Part shown: piece by piece, positions 1-10,250 of the stretch | How the letters are laid out: every line of letters begins with the position of its first letter | Numbering within the stretch: the stretch's first letter is position 1 | Assembly (NCBI GenBank): GCA_023238725.1 | Contig: CM041554.1 | Span: 20,880,050-20,944,049 of the forward strand | Direction: 5' to 3' | Origin: Scortum barcoo | Lineage: Eukaryota; Chordata; Actinopteri; Centrarchiformes; Terapontidae | DNA length: 64,000 nucleotides | Notes under the pieces: generated by a model | Seen by the model: only the letters and a program-made list of their open reading frames with translations | What the model was told of the DNA's origin: nothing | The model's database searches: none | Made by a program: the position numbers and the translations under genes

Positions 1-470
1 ACCGATATGTGGAAATGTCTGCTTAGTTTCTGTGTGTGTGCATATATATTGCATAGCACACGTGTGTGTATGTTAATGTGTGTCAGTGTAGGAGGCCAGG
101 CGGGCTGTGAAAAAGGGATTGATGTGTCCATTTGAAGACAGGTGTTTAGAGTGTGACTGAGGGCTGCGGCGGCGTCACTCCGCCTCGGTCTGCTGCCTCT
201 GTCGGCGCGGCTCCACCACTGGCTTTGATTACTTGTTGTTATTGGAGTGTGAAATCTGAATATGCTTTTTCATTACTCAAAGTTTGGCTTGTGTTGGTGC
301 AAGGAGGCGCATGGGTGACAGCAGAGTGTTTGGTTTTATGCCGCGTAGTTGGTCTGAATTTATGTTCTTAGTTGCGTCGTTTCAGAGTTTCAACTATTTT
401 TAAAAAAATGTTTGATTTAAGTCAGAGGAAATATTTAAAATCAAATGTGTTTTTTAGGAAAGCTGGCCTG
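1..470. other. Left flank, no gene seen
   Basis: Positions 31-95 are a degenerate GT/CA-type low-complexity tract. About 165-215 is a short CpG-rich patch (repeated GGCG and CGGC words) that stands out from the AT-rich surroundings. The remainder, to about 470, is AT-rich with no convincing reading frame or repeat. Confidence 0.5.
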
Positions 471-477
471 TCTTCAT

Positions 478-1115
478 TTCTACCAACTGACTTTGATGAT
501 CTTTCTTTCCTCTAGCATCACCATCAGGTTGACATTTTTAACTTTTGTGATATATACGAACAATGATGGAATGGATTGCCATTAAATTTTATACAGATAT
601 TCTTTACCCAGAGAGGATGAATTCTAGTCACTTTAGTGATACACCGACTTTAAATGTGAATGGCACTAGCATGTAAAAATTTTTGCTTATCCAATGAAAC
701 ATGTCAACTGTCAACATACTTGATGGACTAGTCAGTCATTCGTGGTCTCCTGAGGATGTATCCTTGTGACTTTGGTTGATCTCCAGAGTCTTCGTGTAGC
801 GCGACCAGCAGGTTAACATAGTCTCAACAATGAAGTAGCTCAACAAATATTTGATACAAACATTCTTCCCCTTCTCAAGATGAATTGTAACAACTTCAAG
901 TAAAAATCAAGTAAAAAATCAATTTGGCCAATACTTTGTACTAGTACTACAATACTAGTTTTGCAACCACACACATGCAAAACACCACACTAGTGGCATG
1001 CCCAAATTATTAAATGTTAACATGCTAACATGCTAGCCTGAAACAGTATTCATGGTCAAACTGTGCCTCCTCAGTGCAGCTTTGCAGAAAGAGGGCTGTA
1101 GACCCTCAGTCTTGT
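478..1115 (+). mobile_element. Diverged teleost interspersed repeat, internally repetitive
   Basis: This matches, from memory, a family scattered through percomorph genomes and transcripts. Diagnostic words are a run like GGATTGCCATTAAATTT near 575, then a GAGGATGAAT block, then GACTTTGATGAT, CTCTAGCATCACCATCAGG and GTTGACATTT. The 3' part carries GTTAACATGCTAACATGC near 1016 and a GGGCTGTAGACCCTCAGTC ending. The TTTG-rich block followed by CACCAGCAGG-type words occurs twice (about 490-540 and 768-820), so the element is built from repeats of roughly 150-280 bp. No transposase or reverse transcriptase frame is visible. A second copy lies at 13015-13275. Its class (SINE-like or non-autonomous DNA element) is not clear from sequence. 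Confidence 0.65.
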
Positions 1116-1209
1116 TTTACTCAAATCAAAGCACTCACTCAACAATCAAAGCTGTATTTGCAATTGATTTTGTGTTTATTTTTCTTTCAACTTGTGTCAG
1201 ACATCATTC

Positions 1210-1440
1210 GCCATACCACTCTTTAAGTAGATCCGTGGGTTAAGACTTCCTCTAAATGACCTTGTGCTGTAAGCTGACAGCCAGACAGCTGAGCGTTTAA
1301 ATAGCTGGAGTGTGTTATAAAAAGACAGAGAGCACCTGGAAAAAGTCTATTAATCTTCAGGTGCTTGGAGGAGACATTCGTTATCAGAGCTTGGGAATTA
1401 AACATGAGCATGAATTCTTCAGAGGCGCAATATAAAAGAG
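1210..1440. promoter_or_regulatory. Enhancer-like block with paired inverted E-boxes
   Basis: Repeat-poor sequence with AGCACCTG at 1331-1338 and its exact inverse CAGGTGCT at 1358-1365. The two E-boxes (CACCTG and CAGGTG) are about 25 bp apart around an AT-rich spacer containing TTAAT. CACCTG/CAGGTG is the known target word of Snail/ZEB and some bHLH factors. The regulatory role is inference. Confidence 0.25.
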
Positions 1441-1987
1441 TTGGATAATTTTAGAAGGGATCACTCCACCTGTAATTTTAGCTCCCCTCAAAGGCCCCTC
1501 TGTCTCTGCCGTTTAGAACTAATCCCTTTTGGAATTTGAAAGCTGTGTTCTCCAATATGTATTCACAAAGTGGATTAAAGAGACTCAATAGTTCAGGTTT
1601 TGTTTTTCATGTGATTAAGTGAAACCTGCGAGAGTGATTACATTTTCCAGAAAAGGGAAGAACGTGAAAGGCTAAAAAACCATGTAAACACTTTTCACTA
1701 TTATGCCAGCAGCAGAAGGAGCTGTTTTTTTTGCATGAAATGACAAATATTTGGCAGTGTGATCGCTGTGGCTGATCTTGAAACAGGTTGCAAAATAAAT
1801 GCATCTTAATTGCTTTATGTCTGGCTTTTATTCAATCTTTGTATCAGCGAGTGAGACCTGCTGGTGCGTGTTGTTTGAAATGCACATGAAAGCAGCAGGT
1901 GTGTTTGTGGGACGGAGGAGGGGGTGGAGGGGTTCACGGTGGTGTTTACGGCATTTTGTGGCACCTGTGATACTGCGGCGCCGGGGT
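1441..1987. other. Unremarkable noncoding sequence
   Basis: AT-rich sequence with short overlapping open frames on both strands and no recognisable motif series. A short GGAGGGGGTGGAGGGG run lies near 1915-1930. Confidence 0.4.
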
Positions 1988-2145
1988 GATTGATTATTCT
2001 GACCAAGGCACTGACTGCTTTACACCGATTAGCCTTTGACCTTTTGGGTGAGAGATCACATCAGCTGCTGGGAGGATGATAGGTGGGAAGCGGGATGGTC
2101 CTAATTTACTGTCCCATTATCGCCGCCCTGACAGGGAGGACTGGA
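1988..2145. promoter_or_regulatory. Candidate conserved noncoding block
   Basis: Low-repeat block with TTGATTATT, CTGACCAAGG, CCGATTAGCC and TTTGACCTTT. TGACC/AGGTCA half-sites and TAAT/GATTA homeodomain words are closely packed. This resembles vertebrate developmental enhancers, but conservation is not testable here. Confidence 0.25.
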
Positions 2146-2204
2146 AGGAATGAGGGTGGGAGGGACAAAAAGACGGGCAAAACAAAAACGAGACGGAGAA
2201 GACG

Positions 2205-2228
2205 GAGAGAGAGAGAGAGAGAGAGAGG
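2205..2228. repeat. (GA)n microsatellite
   Basis: About twelve uninterrupted GA units, set in a longer purine-rich tract (about 2150-2235). Confidence 0.95.
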
Positions 2229-2574
2229 ATTAATCAACAAGGAAGGTGGATGAGAGAGAGTGAGCAAAGTGACAGCAAAGCGTCGAGAAGCGCAAGCCAA
2301 AATTGCGCCCTAATTCTGATGTTTATTTTATCTGAGGTGGCAGGTGTGCTGGGTCCACAACCTCGCCGTGCTTCTCTGGCCCGTTCTCGGTGGCTGTGTG
2401 GCTCGCCTAGAGATAAGACTGTAATGAAGCAGGATGGGAACAACACAGACCACCAAAGGAAGCCTTCGGCAAGACAGCCGGACCCGACTGTCGCCTCCAT
2501 CCCTCCTCCCTCAGCTACCCTTTGTCTCATGACATAAATTTGCTTCTTCATCCCCGTCCTGCTGGCTCTGTTTG

Positions 2575-2900
2575 TTTAGGGACTGTCGATGAAGGGAAAT
2601 AAGTTGCACTGATTCCCAGTGGGCAGTCGCGCCGCTGGAAGCCCTGTGTTTGTCTCACCACAGAAGCTGCATCAAGCTGGGAAGTTTAAGCGGTGAAGCT
2701 GAATTTTCCGGCCGCCAGAGCTAAATGATCAAATCTGACATCAGTTAGCTTTACATCATCTGAGGCTAAATAGAAGACGTTGAGGATTACTCGATGTCAC
2801 CCGTTCCTTTGAGGAACATAAGGTTCATCTAATCAGCAGAGGTCTAATTAGCTGCAGCCTAATGAGGAGAGGTGTCTGCTGGATTTCAGTCTCTCTGTGG
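2575..2900. promoter_or_regulatory. Enhancer-like block with three phased CTAAT boxes
   Basis: CTAAT occurs at 2829, 2844 and 2859, exactly 15 bp apart. The units CTAATCAGCAGAGGT, CTAATTAGCTGCAGC and CTAATGAGGAGAGGT form an imperfect 15-bp tandem triplet; units 1 and 3 agree at 13 of 15 bases. The middle unit carries the palindrome CTAATTAG, a classic paired-type homeodomain core. The surrounding 300 bp are repeat-free and contain further ATGATCAAAT and GATTACTCG words. Confidence 0.35.
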
Positions 2901-3607
2901 TTGGCATCACCACAGATGTTTGTTTCGCAAGTGCCTTTTATTTGACAAAGCTGCAGAGCACATAATGTTCTGCAGTGTCTTTAGTAAGAGATTTGCAGAA
3001 AGTTCAGAGAGTGTAACATTAATTCCCAAACCTTTAGGTTCGTGACACCTTAAAATTGAAACCATGCCTGCTTGTGACCCCCAATCGCAGGTTTCTGGCT
3101 TTTGTGTGGACGTGATTTATGAGTAGTCCAGCCAAAGAGTGATGTTTCATGTTTTATTGAAGTTTTTTCAGAGAACCTGAGGTGAAAAAAATCTATATTT
3201 CTGTTAAACAAAACAGTGGTTATTTCTTTAATCATTTAACCCCTCAGAATCCTCAGAGACAGCTGCCTTAATATGAGATGTTCAAAGCTACAGCTGTTTT
3301 ATGTGCCTCCAAATATAATTGGTATTATTTTGTCTAAAACAGTGACCCTTTAAGCTGACTGTTTAAAAATGATTATCCAATTGAATCTGCATGGAGCATC
3401 TGAACCTAACTATCAACCCTTATTAGCCAGTCAAATCAGTCATCTGAGATTTCAGGGATATCTAGTTATGATGATATTAATAAACCTTATTTATACCTTT
3501 CAGAACAAAACAAATTAATAAATAAACATCCAGCAAATACGTACAGTGAATGAAATACAATAAAATAACCAAAATACAAACACAATACAAACATAGTGGA
3601 CCTGAGG
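2901..3607. other. AT-rich noncoding stretch
   Basis: I see no gene, microsatellite or recognisable repeat. The sequence becomes progressively AT-rich toward 3600. Confidence 0.4.
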
Positions 3608-3735
3608 CTATGCTCTGGAGTCTTAAAAGGGCTCAAAATAATGGAAAGTTTCAACATGAAGAGCTCCATGACAACTGAACATGCTGATGAAGACTGTGAT
3701 GTGGTTGAAAGCTCTGACGCGTGCAATTTTTTTTT
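3608..3735 (+). mobile_element. Short fragment of a dispersed teleost repeat
   Basis: Contains CTCCATGACAACTGAACA followed by GCTGATGAAGACTGTG and GTGGTTGAAAGCTC. The same word series recurs at 50235-50625, which shows internally that it is repeated. I also recognise the series as common in fish noncoding DNA. No coding content. Confidence 0.5.
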
Positions 3736-4237
3736 TTAAAAAAGGGACCAATCTTCTGATTGTTAAACTCTGACCTTCCCATTTTGAAAGGGGCTGAAAA
3801 TCACTGGCTAGCTGTGAAACTGTCTGCTCGTATGCAATGTGGTGTCGCCTATAGCTGTCATTACTTTGCAATGACAGGGTCCCAACAAGCCGCGACACTG
3901 AGAAGCCAGCACTCACAAATACGCGGCGACAAAATTTAACCAATGTAAGCATGCTCTCGGATACAGCTAGAGATGTGTCGCTATGTGTACACACTCTTGC
4001 AGATTGGCGGAAAAGAGACCGCAGGTGTAAGCACAGACGCACTGACAGCACCGCGGGTTTGAAAGCTGGCTGGTGTGAAGCTGTGTGTGCGTGTGTATGT
4101 GTGTGTGTGTTGTTGTTGATGTTTTTAGGGAGAATGGATTTCGCATTAGTGCCCTTGTTTCCTCTTCCTCCTCTGCTTCTCCCTCCCTCTCTTGTCCCTC
4201 TATCCCACTTTCTCTCTCCTCCTATTATTCTCATTCT
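3736..4237. other. Noncoding with TG and CT tracts
   Basis: A degenerate (TG)n tract lies at about 4082-4120 and a pyrimidine-rich tract at 4155-4225. A 203-codon open frame on the minus strand (3623-4234) runs through both, through an A-rich tract and into the repeat fragment. It has no domain and is judged accidental. Confidence 0.5.
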
Positions 4238-4251
4238 GCACTAGAGGGCCG
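4238..4251 (+). promoter_or_regulatory. CTCF-like motif
   Basis: GCACTAGAGGGCCG agrees with the vertebrate CTCF core (CCACTAG, purine, G/T, GGC) except at the first base and the end. Occupancy cannot be inferred. A minus-strand match to the same core lies at 28521-28533. Confidence 0.3.
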
Positions 4252-5247
4252 TCAGCGAACCCTGAATGCATTATGCTGTCTGCTCCATTGTTTGTGCTGT
4301 TTCTCTGCGCCTGTGCCCCACTCTCTCCCAATATTTGTTTTCATTAATCACAATGGGTGCCTGCTGCGGGTGTCTTGATGGCTTTTTTGGTCGTCTTTTG
4401 TTCCGCAGCGCAGCTTTTGTCTTTAGGCATTGGCTTTCTGTGTTTTGTTTGTGTGCCTCTGTGTTTGTGCACATGTGCATATATGCCCGCTCGCGAGTGC
4501 GTAGACAAAGCTGGAGGTAGGAAGGAACAGGACATTGCCCACATTTGTCTTTCTTCGCACATGGTAATGCATCCCTCCTTTCATGTTGTTCTTTTATCTG
4601 GGCTCATTACTGCTTTTTTCAGAGAAACTAGTGGGCACAGAAGGGCCGGTTTCTACATTACAGTGCTGCACGCGCTTACACCCTCTCTTACAGTTCATTG
4701 ACATTCTTATACATTCTTGAACATATGACATTAATCATATGAAGTGATCATATATGATTTCCATATTAACATTTCCATTCAACAGATGAAGTCAGAACAA
4801 GTCTTGCTACAGTTATTAATGCAACTAGCCAAAAGAAGCCAATTATAGCTGAAATACAAAGTAGAGCGTATATTGTATGGTAAACAGGTGGTTGATTTCG
4901 CAATACATGTATTTCCTCTGCTCCCGTGCTTCCATTATTGAGGATCTTGTTGGTTTGTTTGGCCCAGACGGGTGGTGTTGCCATAAGGTGGATAAATAAA
5001 TCATCTCTGAAGAAATATTAAAACTTGTCTGTTGCTTTCCCACCTCCTGCTCTCTGTTCCCGTGCTGCCTGCGCTCCCCCTTTCTTTTTCTCTCATTCAT
5101 CCTTGCATGTTTTTTTCTTCCTCTCATTTCCGTGCCCCCCCCCCAACTCCGCTCACTCGCCTCTCCTCCTCTGATGTGCGATTCATAGTGTTTTTGCTCT
5201 CTTTTTTGTTTTTGTGTTGCATGCAGGCTTTGTGCCCTCGGCACAGA

Positions 5248-5250
<3 letters not shown>
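4252..5250. other. T-rich noncoding region
   Basis: Pyrimidine-rich on the plus strand, with several overlapping T-rich open frames of about 70-115 codons and no recognisable domain. A CT-rich run at about 5035-5170 leads into the CA microsatellite. There is no splice-bounded exon of note. Confidence 0.4.

Positions 5251-5292
<42 letters not shown>
5251..5292. repeat. (CA)21 microsatellite
   Basis: Twenty-one uninterrupted CA units, the longest perfect dinucleotide tract in the window. It creates spurious open frames on both strands. Confidence 0.98.
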
Positions 5293-5296
<4 letters not shown>

Positions 5297-6477
5297 TGCA
5301 CAACATTCCTCCACACCTGAAATGTATGGATTTGCCCACTGTTAAAATTTTCAGCCGCTCCACAGGATCAATTCCAATTAAATATCAAATAGGGCTTCTA
5401 TTTTCTCCCCTTCTCTGGCAGCTCTGTGGTCTCACAGCAGCGTGTGGTCCAGAATTTCTCTGCTCTCCTTTCTCCTACCAACCTTGTTCGACTCTGATAT
5501 TCCTTTCCTTCCTATATGTCTGTGCTCATGACAGGTTTTTCTGAACTGGTACAGTGGCACATAATCATGACACATTCTGTGGGTATCCACAGACAGCTGC
5601 TGTGTTTCCATAAGGAAATGCCGTCCTACATTATCAGCCAAACAAGCCGAGGCACAAGAGGAGAAAAAGTTCTTTATGGTTGTCCTCAGTTGTGTTGTCC
5701 TCTGCAGCACACGCCCAACATTGACAGGAGACTCATGCTTTTATGGCTAGAGAAAGCAATGGAAAAATAACCATTGTTCCATATCAGCTGTGCAGTGAAA
5801 ATATGTAAATAAAGCTTTCACTGACTTTTAGAAAATTTAATTTGAAAAAGTGTCATCTGGTGGCAGCTCTACACTTACCTCTTTTCTTTCACTTTCACAC
5901 CTGCAAGTTGCATCATGGTGAACACAAACATGTGGGTGTGTATATGTGTATCTGTATTCATGTACAAGTGTTTGTGTCTATCCGTATTTATGAACGAACG
6001 AGTGTGTGTGTGTGTGTTAGTGTACTGTGTACTTAAACCCAAATTCAGCATGTGTCACATGATGTGGCAACAGTGGACTAGGCAGTGTGAAGCCCTTTTT
6101 TATCTTACCCAAGACATTTCTTCTGGATAATAGTGTGTGTGTGTGTGTGTGTGTGTGTGAGATTGTGATTGTGTATGCCCGCAAGTGTCAGTGTGTATCA
6201 GCTAGAAGTAGAACTGATAAGAGCTCTACGGATATCTCTATCCTCACACTCTTTTGCAACAAGAACCATTCTTCCAAAAATGGATACTGAACATTGAGGC
6301 CTTGACCCGATTACATCACTTAAGTACCTGTTGCAGTAATCACGACCCGAGCTCTTCAACACTAAAGTCAAAAAAGGACTCGCTTTGAACTTTGAGCACA
6401 GTGTAGAATTTTAAAACATTCAAATGTGATTTAAGTTTTGACTCTTTTCTCTAAATCCAGGGATTAGATAGAGGGAA
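5293..6477. other. Noncoding with two GT microsatellites
   Basis: GT tracts lie at 6003-6017 and 6133-6159, the second with about thirteen units. TG-rich degenerate sequence surrounds both (5930-6020). No gene or repeat family is recognised. Confidence 0.5.
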
Positions 6478-6572
6478 CAGCCAAAAGTATGTGGACGCTC
6501 AAACATTACACTCTTATGTGATGTGCTGCTATAATAGAAACTCTTCTTGGAGGGCTAAGTTAAAATGATTTA
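6478..6572 (-). mobile_element. Tc1-like element, terminal fragment
   Basis: Begins CCAAAAGTATGTGGAC and continues to an AACTCTTCTTGGAGGGCT-like block. From memory, this is the end of a widespread fish Tc1/mariner-like element, with the coding strand on the minus strand and this part lying near the transposase C-terminus. Homology stops at about 6572 and resumes at 7435, so the copy was interrupted by later insertions. No intact frame remains. Confidence 0.55.
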
Positions 6573-6722
6573 TTCATTTCTGTGACTGTGTGTGTGTGCA
6601 TTTTAGGAAGTAATTGTCACTGCTGCAGACAAGGTTGACACTGGGTCACTCAAAATGAGACCTTTTTATGCCAGATGCTAGTGCTTTTATAAATCTTGCT
6701 TTCTACAATACATGGTTGAATG

Positions 6723-7130
6723 AATAGTTTGATATTTTGGGAAATACGCTTATTTGCTTTCGGTGAACAATACCACTCCCACGTCTGCACAGTTACACAC
6801 ACATACGTTGCTGGAGTCAGCAGGTGGTGGTTAGCTTAGTGAGAGTGGAGTTTGAATCAGCTAGCCTGCATCAATTCAGAGACATCAAAAGCATCACCTC
6901 TAAAGCTCACTACCAAACACACTATATGTTTAATTTGTACAAACACTGAAGAGTAAAAACAACAATTCCAGACTAGCTGTTCCCCATGTTTCCAATCTTT
7001 ATGCCACGCTAAGTTAACCAGCTGCTGGATCTGGGGGCATCTTTTTACTGGACCTATATGAGAGCATTATTCATCTTCTCATCTAACTCAAGATAATGAA
7101 TACACGTATTTGCCAAAATGTCAAATTATT
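6723..7130. mobile_element. Fold-back (MITE-like) element, about 410 bp
   Basis: The left end AATAGTTTGATATTTTGG (6723) is the near-exact inverse of the right end CCAAAATGTCAAATTATT (to 7130). The inverted match continues inward through GAAATACGCTTATT versus AATACACGTATTTG. A subterminal pair, GCAGGTGGTGGTTAGCTTAG and CTAAGTTAACCAGCTGCTGG, is also inverted. I recognise it as a very common teleost fold-back repeat with no coding capacity. It sits inside the broken Tc1-like element. Confidence 0.75.
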
Positions 7131-7152
7131 TACAGTTTACAGTAGCATTAAA

Positions 7153-7335
7153 GTTAGGCAACCAAAACACTTGGCTGTGGTCAAATAAAGATGGCGGTTA
7201 TGATCAAAAGAAAGGCAAATGGTGATTTCAGGCCAGTGACAAAAGTCAGATGCTCGACACGCCCATCCACCACCTCAACCTCAACCTCAACACAGCCTTT
7301 CCTTCTGGATACATATAGGACACATAGGTTTTCCT
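7153..7335 (+). mobile_element. Dispersed teleost repeat fragment
   Basis: The words AGTTAGGCAACCAAAACAC, GATGGCGGTTATGATCA and AGTGACAAAAGTCAG, then GACACGCCCATCCACC, match from memory another common fish dispersed sequence. It contains a (CCTCAA)3 run near 7273. It is also nested between the two Tc1-like fragments. Confidence 0.45.
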
Positions 7336-7434
7336 GCTTTGCTCCCGAGTACTGGCAGTGGATGTAAATCGTGAGGGGCAGATTGGTCCAATCTGGATTA
7401 AATTCCTAGGGATACTGGGTTGTATTTGCTCCAA

Positions 7435-7705
7435 CTCGGTCCCAGGAGCGTTACTGAGGTTGGCCGCTGATGTTGGAGATTAAGCCTGACGCGCCAATCC
7501 AATCTGTCCCAAAGCTGTTAGACAGAGACAAGGTCAGGGCTCTGTGCAGACCCGTAAAGTCTGTCCACCAAACTGTTATCACAAAGTTTGAAGCACTCTA
7601 TTGTCTACAAGATCATTGTATGCAGTAGCATTAAGATTTCCCTTAATTGGAGCTAAGAAGCTTAGCCCAGAACTTGAAAAACAGCCCCTGACAAAACACA
7701 CAAAA
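7435..7705 (-). mobile_element. Tc1-like element, internal transposase remnant
   Basis: Resumes the element begun at 6478. Blocks include CTGATGTTGGAGATTAAGCC, AAGGTCAGGGCTCTGTGCAG, AAACTGTTATCACAAAGTTT, TCATTGTATGCAGTAGCATT and AAGATTTCCCTTAATTGGA, ending with GAAAAACAGCCCC. The order and orientation match fish Tc1-like copies with transposase read on the minus strand. The conceptual frame is broken by substitutions and indels, so this is a dead copy and not a gene. Confidence 0.65.
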
Positions 7706-8030
7706 GTATATGGGCTGAGATATCTCCACACTTGTGATATGCATCTTATGTGGCTGCAGATACCTTTGGTTAATCATATTGTGTCGCTTCATTGGTGAAG
7801 TGAAGTTGCACAAATAACCCCACAAGCCAGGCCAAAGAACGGCCCTATCTCCTCTGCACACACACTGTACGTGGCTGTGTAAGGTAGTGGACATTCATAA
7901 ATCCCTCTGATCCCCCTGATTAAAGAAATCCCTCCAAGCTTCTAAAAACCAGAGTGAGAGAGAGAGGCGGTGAGCTCATTCATTTGTGCGTGTTATATTA
8001 TGCCTCAGTGGATTGACCTTTGACTTCATT
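7706..8030. other. Noncoding flank
   Basis: A short GA tract lies at about 7953-7966. Otherwise I see nothing of note. Confidence 0.4.
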
Positions 8031-8064
8031 CTCTCTCTTTCTCTCTCTCCCTCCCTCTCTCTCT
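8031..8064. repeat. (CT)n microsatellite, interrupted
   Basis: CT-rich tract interrupted by TTT and CCC. Confidence 0.9.
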
Positions 8065-8084
8065 GGCACTCTCCTGGCACATCC

Positions 8085-8290
8085 TCAATACTAAGCCTCG
8101 ACCATTGGAGCTACAGAGAATTAATGAATTATAAATCCCCCTGGATACATTAACTAGACCCACTTTATATGCCAGGACTCAAATTACATCAATATACGCT
8201 TTCTGCATTTGTAAATGCCTATCAATTATTGATGTGATGTCATTACCCAAGCAATATCTGTCATGAATGAGCAATATGTATCATGCAGCA
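8085..8290. promoter_or_regulatory. Candidate conserved noncoding block with inverted ATCAAT pair
   Basis: Repeat-free AT-rich block with GAGAATTAATGAATTATAAA, CATTAACTAG and TAAATGCC. At 8221-8233, ATCAAT and ATTGAT are inverted around a single T, a perfect 6-1-6 inverted repeat of the ONECUT/TALE-type word. The density of TAAT/ATTA words resembles developmental enhancers; function is inference. Confidence 0.3.
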
Positions 8291-9529
8291 GTGTTACCTA
8301 ATCTTAAGATTGTTTCGACAGGCTGGTATTCAGCCACATGGGGGCAGCAGGCAGTAAACACAACAATGACATATTTTCCCCTTTATACACTGGATATGGC
8401 CACTATGTTGGAAAAGTGTTGCTTTCCATGTCCAGCAGACATCAAGCTGCAATAGAGTTCATTAGTAATCCTGTTTTAAGCCACTGCGAGTGAGTCCAAC
8501 ACTCACTCTTCTCTCAGCTTTGCTTGTGTCTCCACCGACTACTAATATGTGGCTCTTCAACAACAAAATGGTCCACTATGTTCACTGACAGGTAGTTGCC
8601 AACTTAGTCTGCTCTTTGTTGCTGCTGCGACTTAAAGAGGGTTTTTATTTTTCAGAGGTGAGAGTGAACTAAAACAGTAAAGCTGAGGGCTGTAAAACTA
8701 ACACAACCAGGTAAAAGATGCGAAAATGCTCTGTGGCGCTGAAGGGAACTGCAGTGCTGTGATAATTCTCTGTTGATTTGCCACTACAAACTACCTCTTT
8801 AATTCTACAAGTACTCATTTGATCCATTCTGAAAATAAAAGAAATGATAAATTAAGTAGAGGATCTTTAAAAGGGAAACTACCAATATTCTCAATGGAGC
8901 TAAGAAGTTTTTTGTTTTTTTTTCCAGGGAATGAGGACTACATCTCAGCCTATACGTGCTGTACGTTGTGCTGCTGACATTAGGTGCGTTTCCAATCGCC
9001 AATTTTTAAGTACATTTTCAATGTTGACATGAGTTAACGTGAGTTGCATGTCAAACAAAATATCACAATCTAATAATAAGTTTAAGTTGATGCATAAATA
9101 TAAGGGAGTTGTGACAAAGTATGATAGAAATGGACTTAACGAACTTAACAAAGAAATCATGACATATGTGGAGCACGTGACAACGCCCACTGAAGCAGAA
9201 GAAAACATCAGATCTGTGTGGGGTGGTGAGGACGCTGTAACGTTCCTTAAATGACATGAAACAAGCAGAAATGTCATATTTCCATTGTGTTTGCTGCATT
9301 GTTTTCCAGTGTTTGATGTTCGACTGGCACTCTTTTAATTACATGTCCCTCGTCTTCTGCAAAGGTTTAATGGTACGAAACTGGAGAATTAGCGCCACCA
9401 GTTGTTTATCTTGAAGCTGATATTCACGTTCAACAGCGGTGGATTCATTCACATTTTCTTTTGCCAGTTTTCTAAAAATCTGGTTAATATGTTTTTGACA
9501 TTTGGACTGCACTGATGTTTTTTTTCCAG
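8291..9529. other. Noncoding, possible repeat fragment
   Basis: Mostly unremarkable. Around 9365-9470, the sequence AACTGGAGAATTAGCGCCAC followed by a TGTTTATCTTG block looks like a fish dispersed repeat I only partly remember. Open frames of 70-110 codons at 8945-9299 overlap on both strands and show no domain. Confidence 0.35.
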
Positions 9530-9600
9530 GCTGTAGAAAGAAAGATACATTTCACTGACTCTGATCATTAATGTGAGGTGAGGTGAAAAATAATATTATG
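9530..9600 (+). other. Splice-bounded segment, possible noncoding exon
   Basis: A TTTTTTTTCCAG acceptor-like signal ends at 9529, and ATG followed by the consensus donor GTAAGT lies at 9601. All three frames of the 71-bp segment contain stops, so at most it is a noncoding or 5'-UTR exon. Strong-looking pairs such as this occur by chance in sequence of this length. Confidence 0.15.
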
Positions 9601-9960
9601 GTAAGTGTAGTTCCAGGAATTTTGGAGATTGATTCATAGTAGGTTGTAAAAATTGGGATGTTATGTGCTCTGCTGCTTTGATTTTGACCACTCAATTTTT
9701 TTTCTTCTTTTTTTAAATCTGTCTCTTGCAAGTCGCTCAACTTCATGACAGTGCAATTACAATCCCTGGAATACGCCTTTAAAATTTCTACAGCTTAAAA
9801 AAACCCCACAACATAACAACCTGTTTCAGCCCTTTGAAGTTTTCAAATGCTGACTTCAAAGCAGTTCATATATTTCAATTTAATTTTAAGACATTCACTT
9901 TACGCGTGCATCGGAGTTGCCTCTAAAAATTGCATTTTGCTCGCTCTCTGTCTCACTCAC
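9601..9960. other. AT-rich noncoding
   Basis: No feature seen beyond short T and A runs. Confidence 0.4.
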
Positions 9961-10250
9961 TGTCTCCCTTTGTCTCTCACTCCTCCCCCCCGATGCAGAA
10001 ATCCATAGTGTTGTAAATGAAGCTGTGAGGATCGATGCTGCAGGCAGGGTAATGCCGGAGCGCTGCCACCAGTGTATTGCTACAATGATCTAGTGGTTAA
10101 AAACACATTCGCAAACAGAGAGGGGAAGATAGATCTGAGCCAGCAGCACGCCCACATTGCTCTCGCTGGAGACATCATCAAATTAAACAGCAACTATGAT
10201 GTGTTTCTGCTCTGTGCCCCCGCTACCACACCACCGCGTCTTCTCCAACA
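9961..10250. promoter_or_regulatory. Candidate conserved block with possible 50-bp exon
   Basis: A long pyrimidine tract ends in GATGCAG at 9998 and a GGTAATG donor-like signal follows at 10049, bounding 9999-10048. One frame is open across it, but the segment is too short to interpret. The following 200 bp are repeat-free and GC-balanced, and look like a conserved noncoding element. No protein is recognised. Confidence 0.2.

Noticed and set aside
3623..4234. Longest open frame of the window (203 codons, minus strand)
   Set aside because: It runs through a dispersed repeat fragment, an A-rich run and a TG microsatellite, shows His-Thr repeats from the CA tract, has no domain or splice context, and one frame of this length is expected by chance in 64 kb.
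4353..4520. Frame starting MGACCGCLDGFF, resembling an N-terminal lipidation motif
   Set aside because: The frame soon becomes T-rich, hydrophobic sequence without a domain or exon boundaries; the motif is short enough to be chance.
4843..5316. 157-codon minus-strand and 170-codon plus-strand open frames around 5.0-5.5 kb
   Set aside because: Both are carried by the (CA)21 tract, which has no stop codons in most frames, and they overlap on opposite strands.
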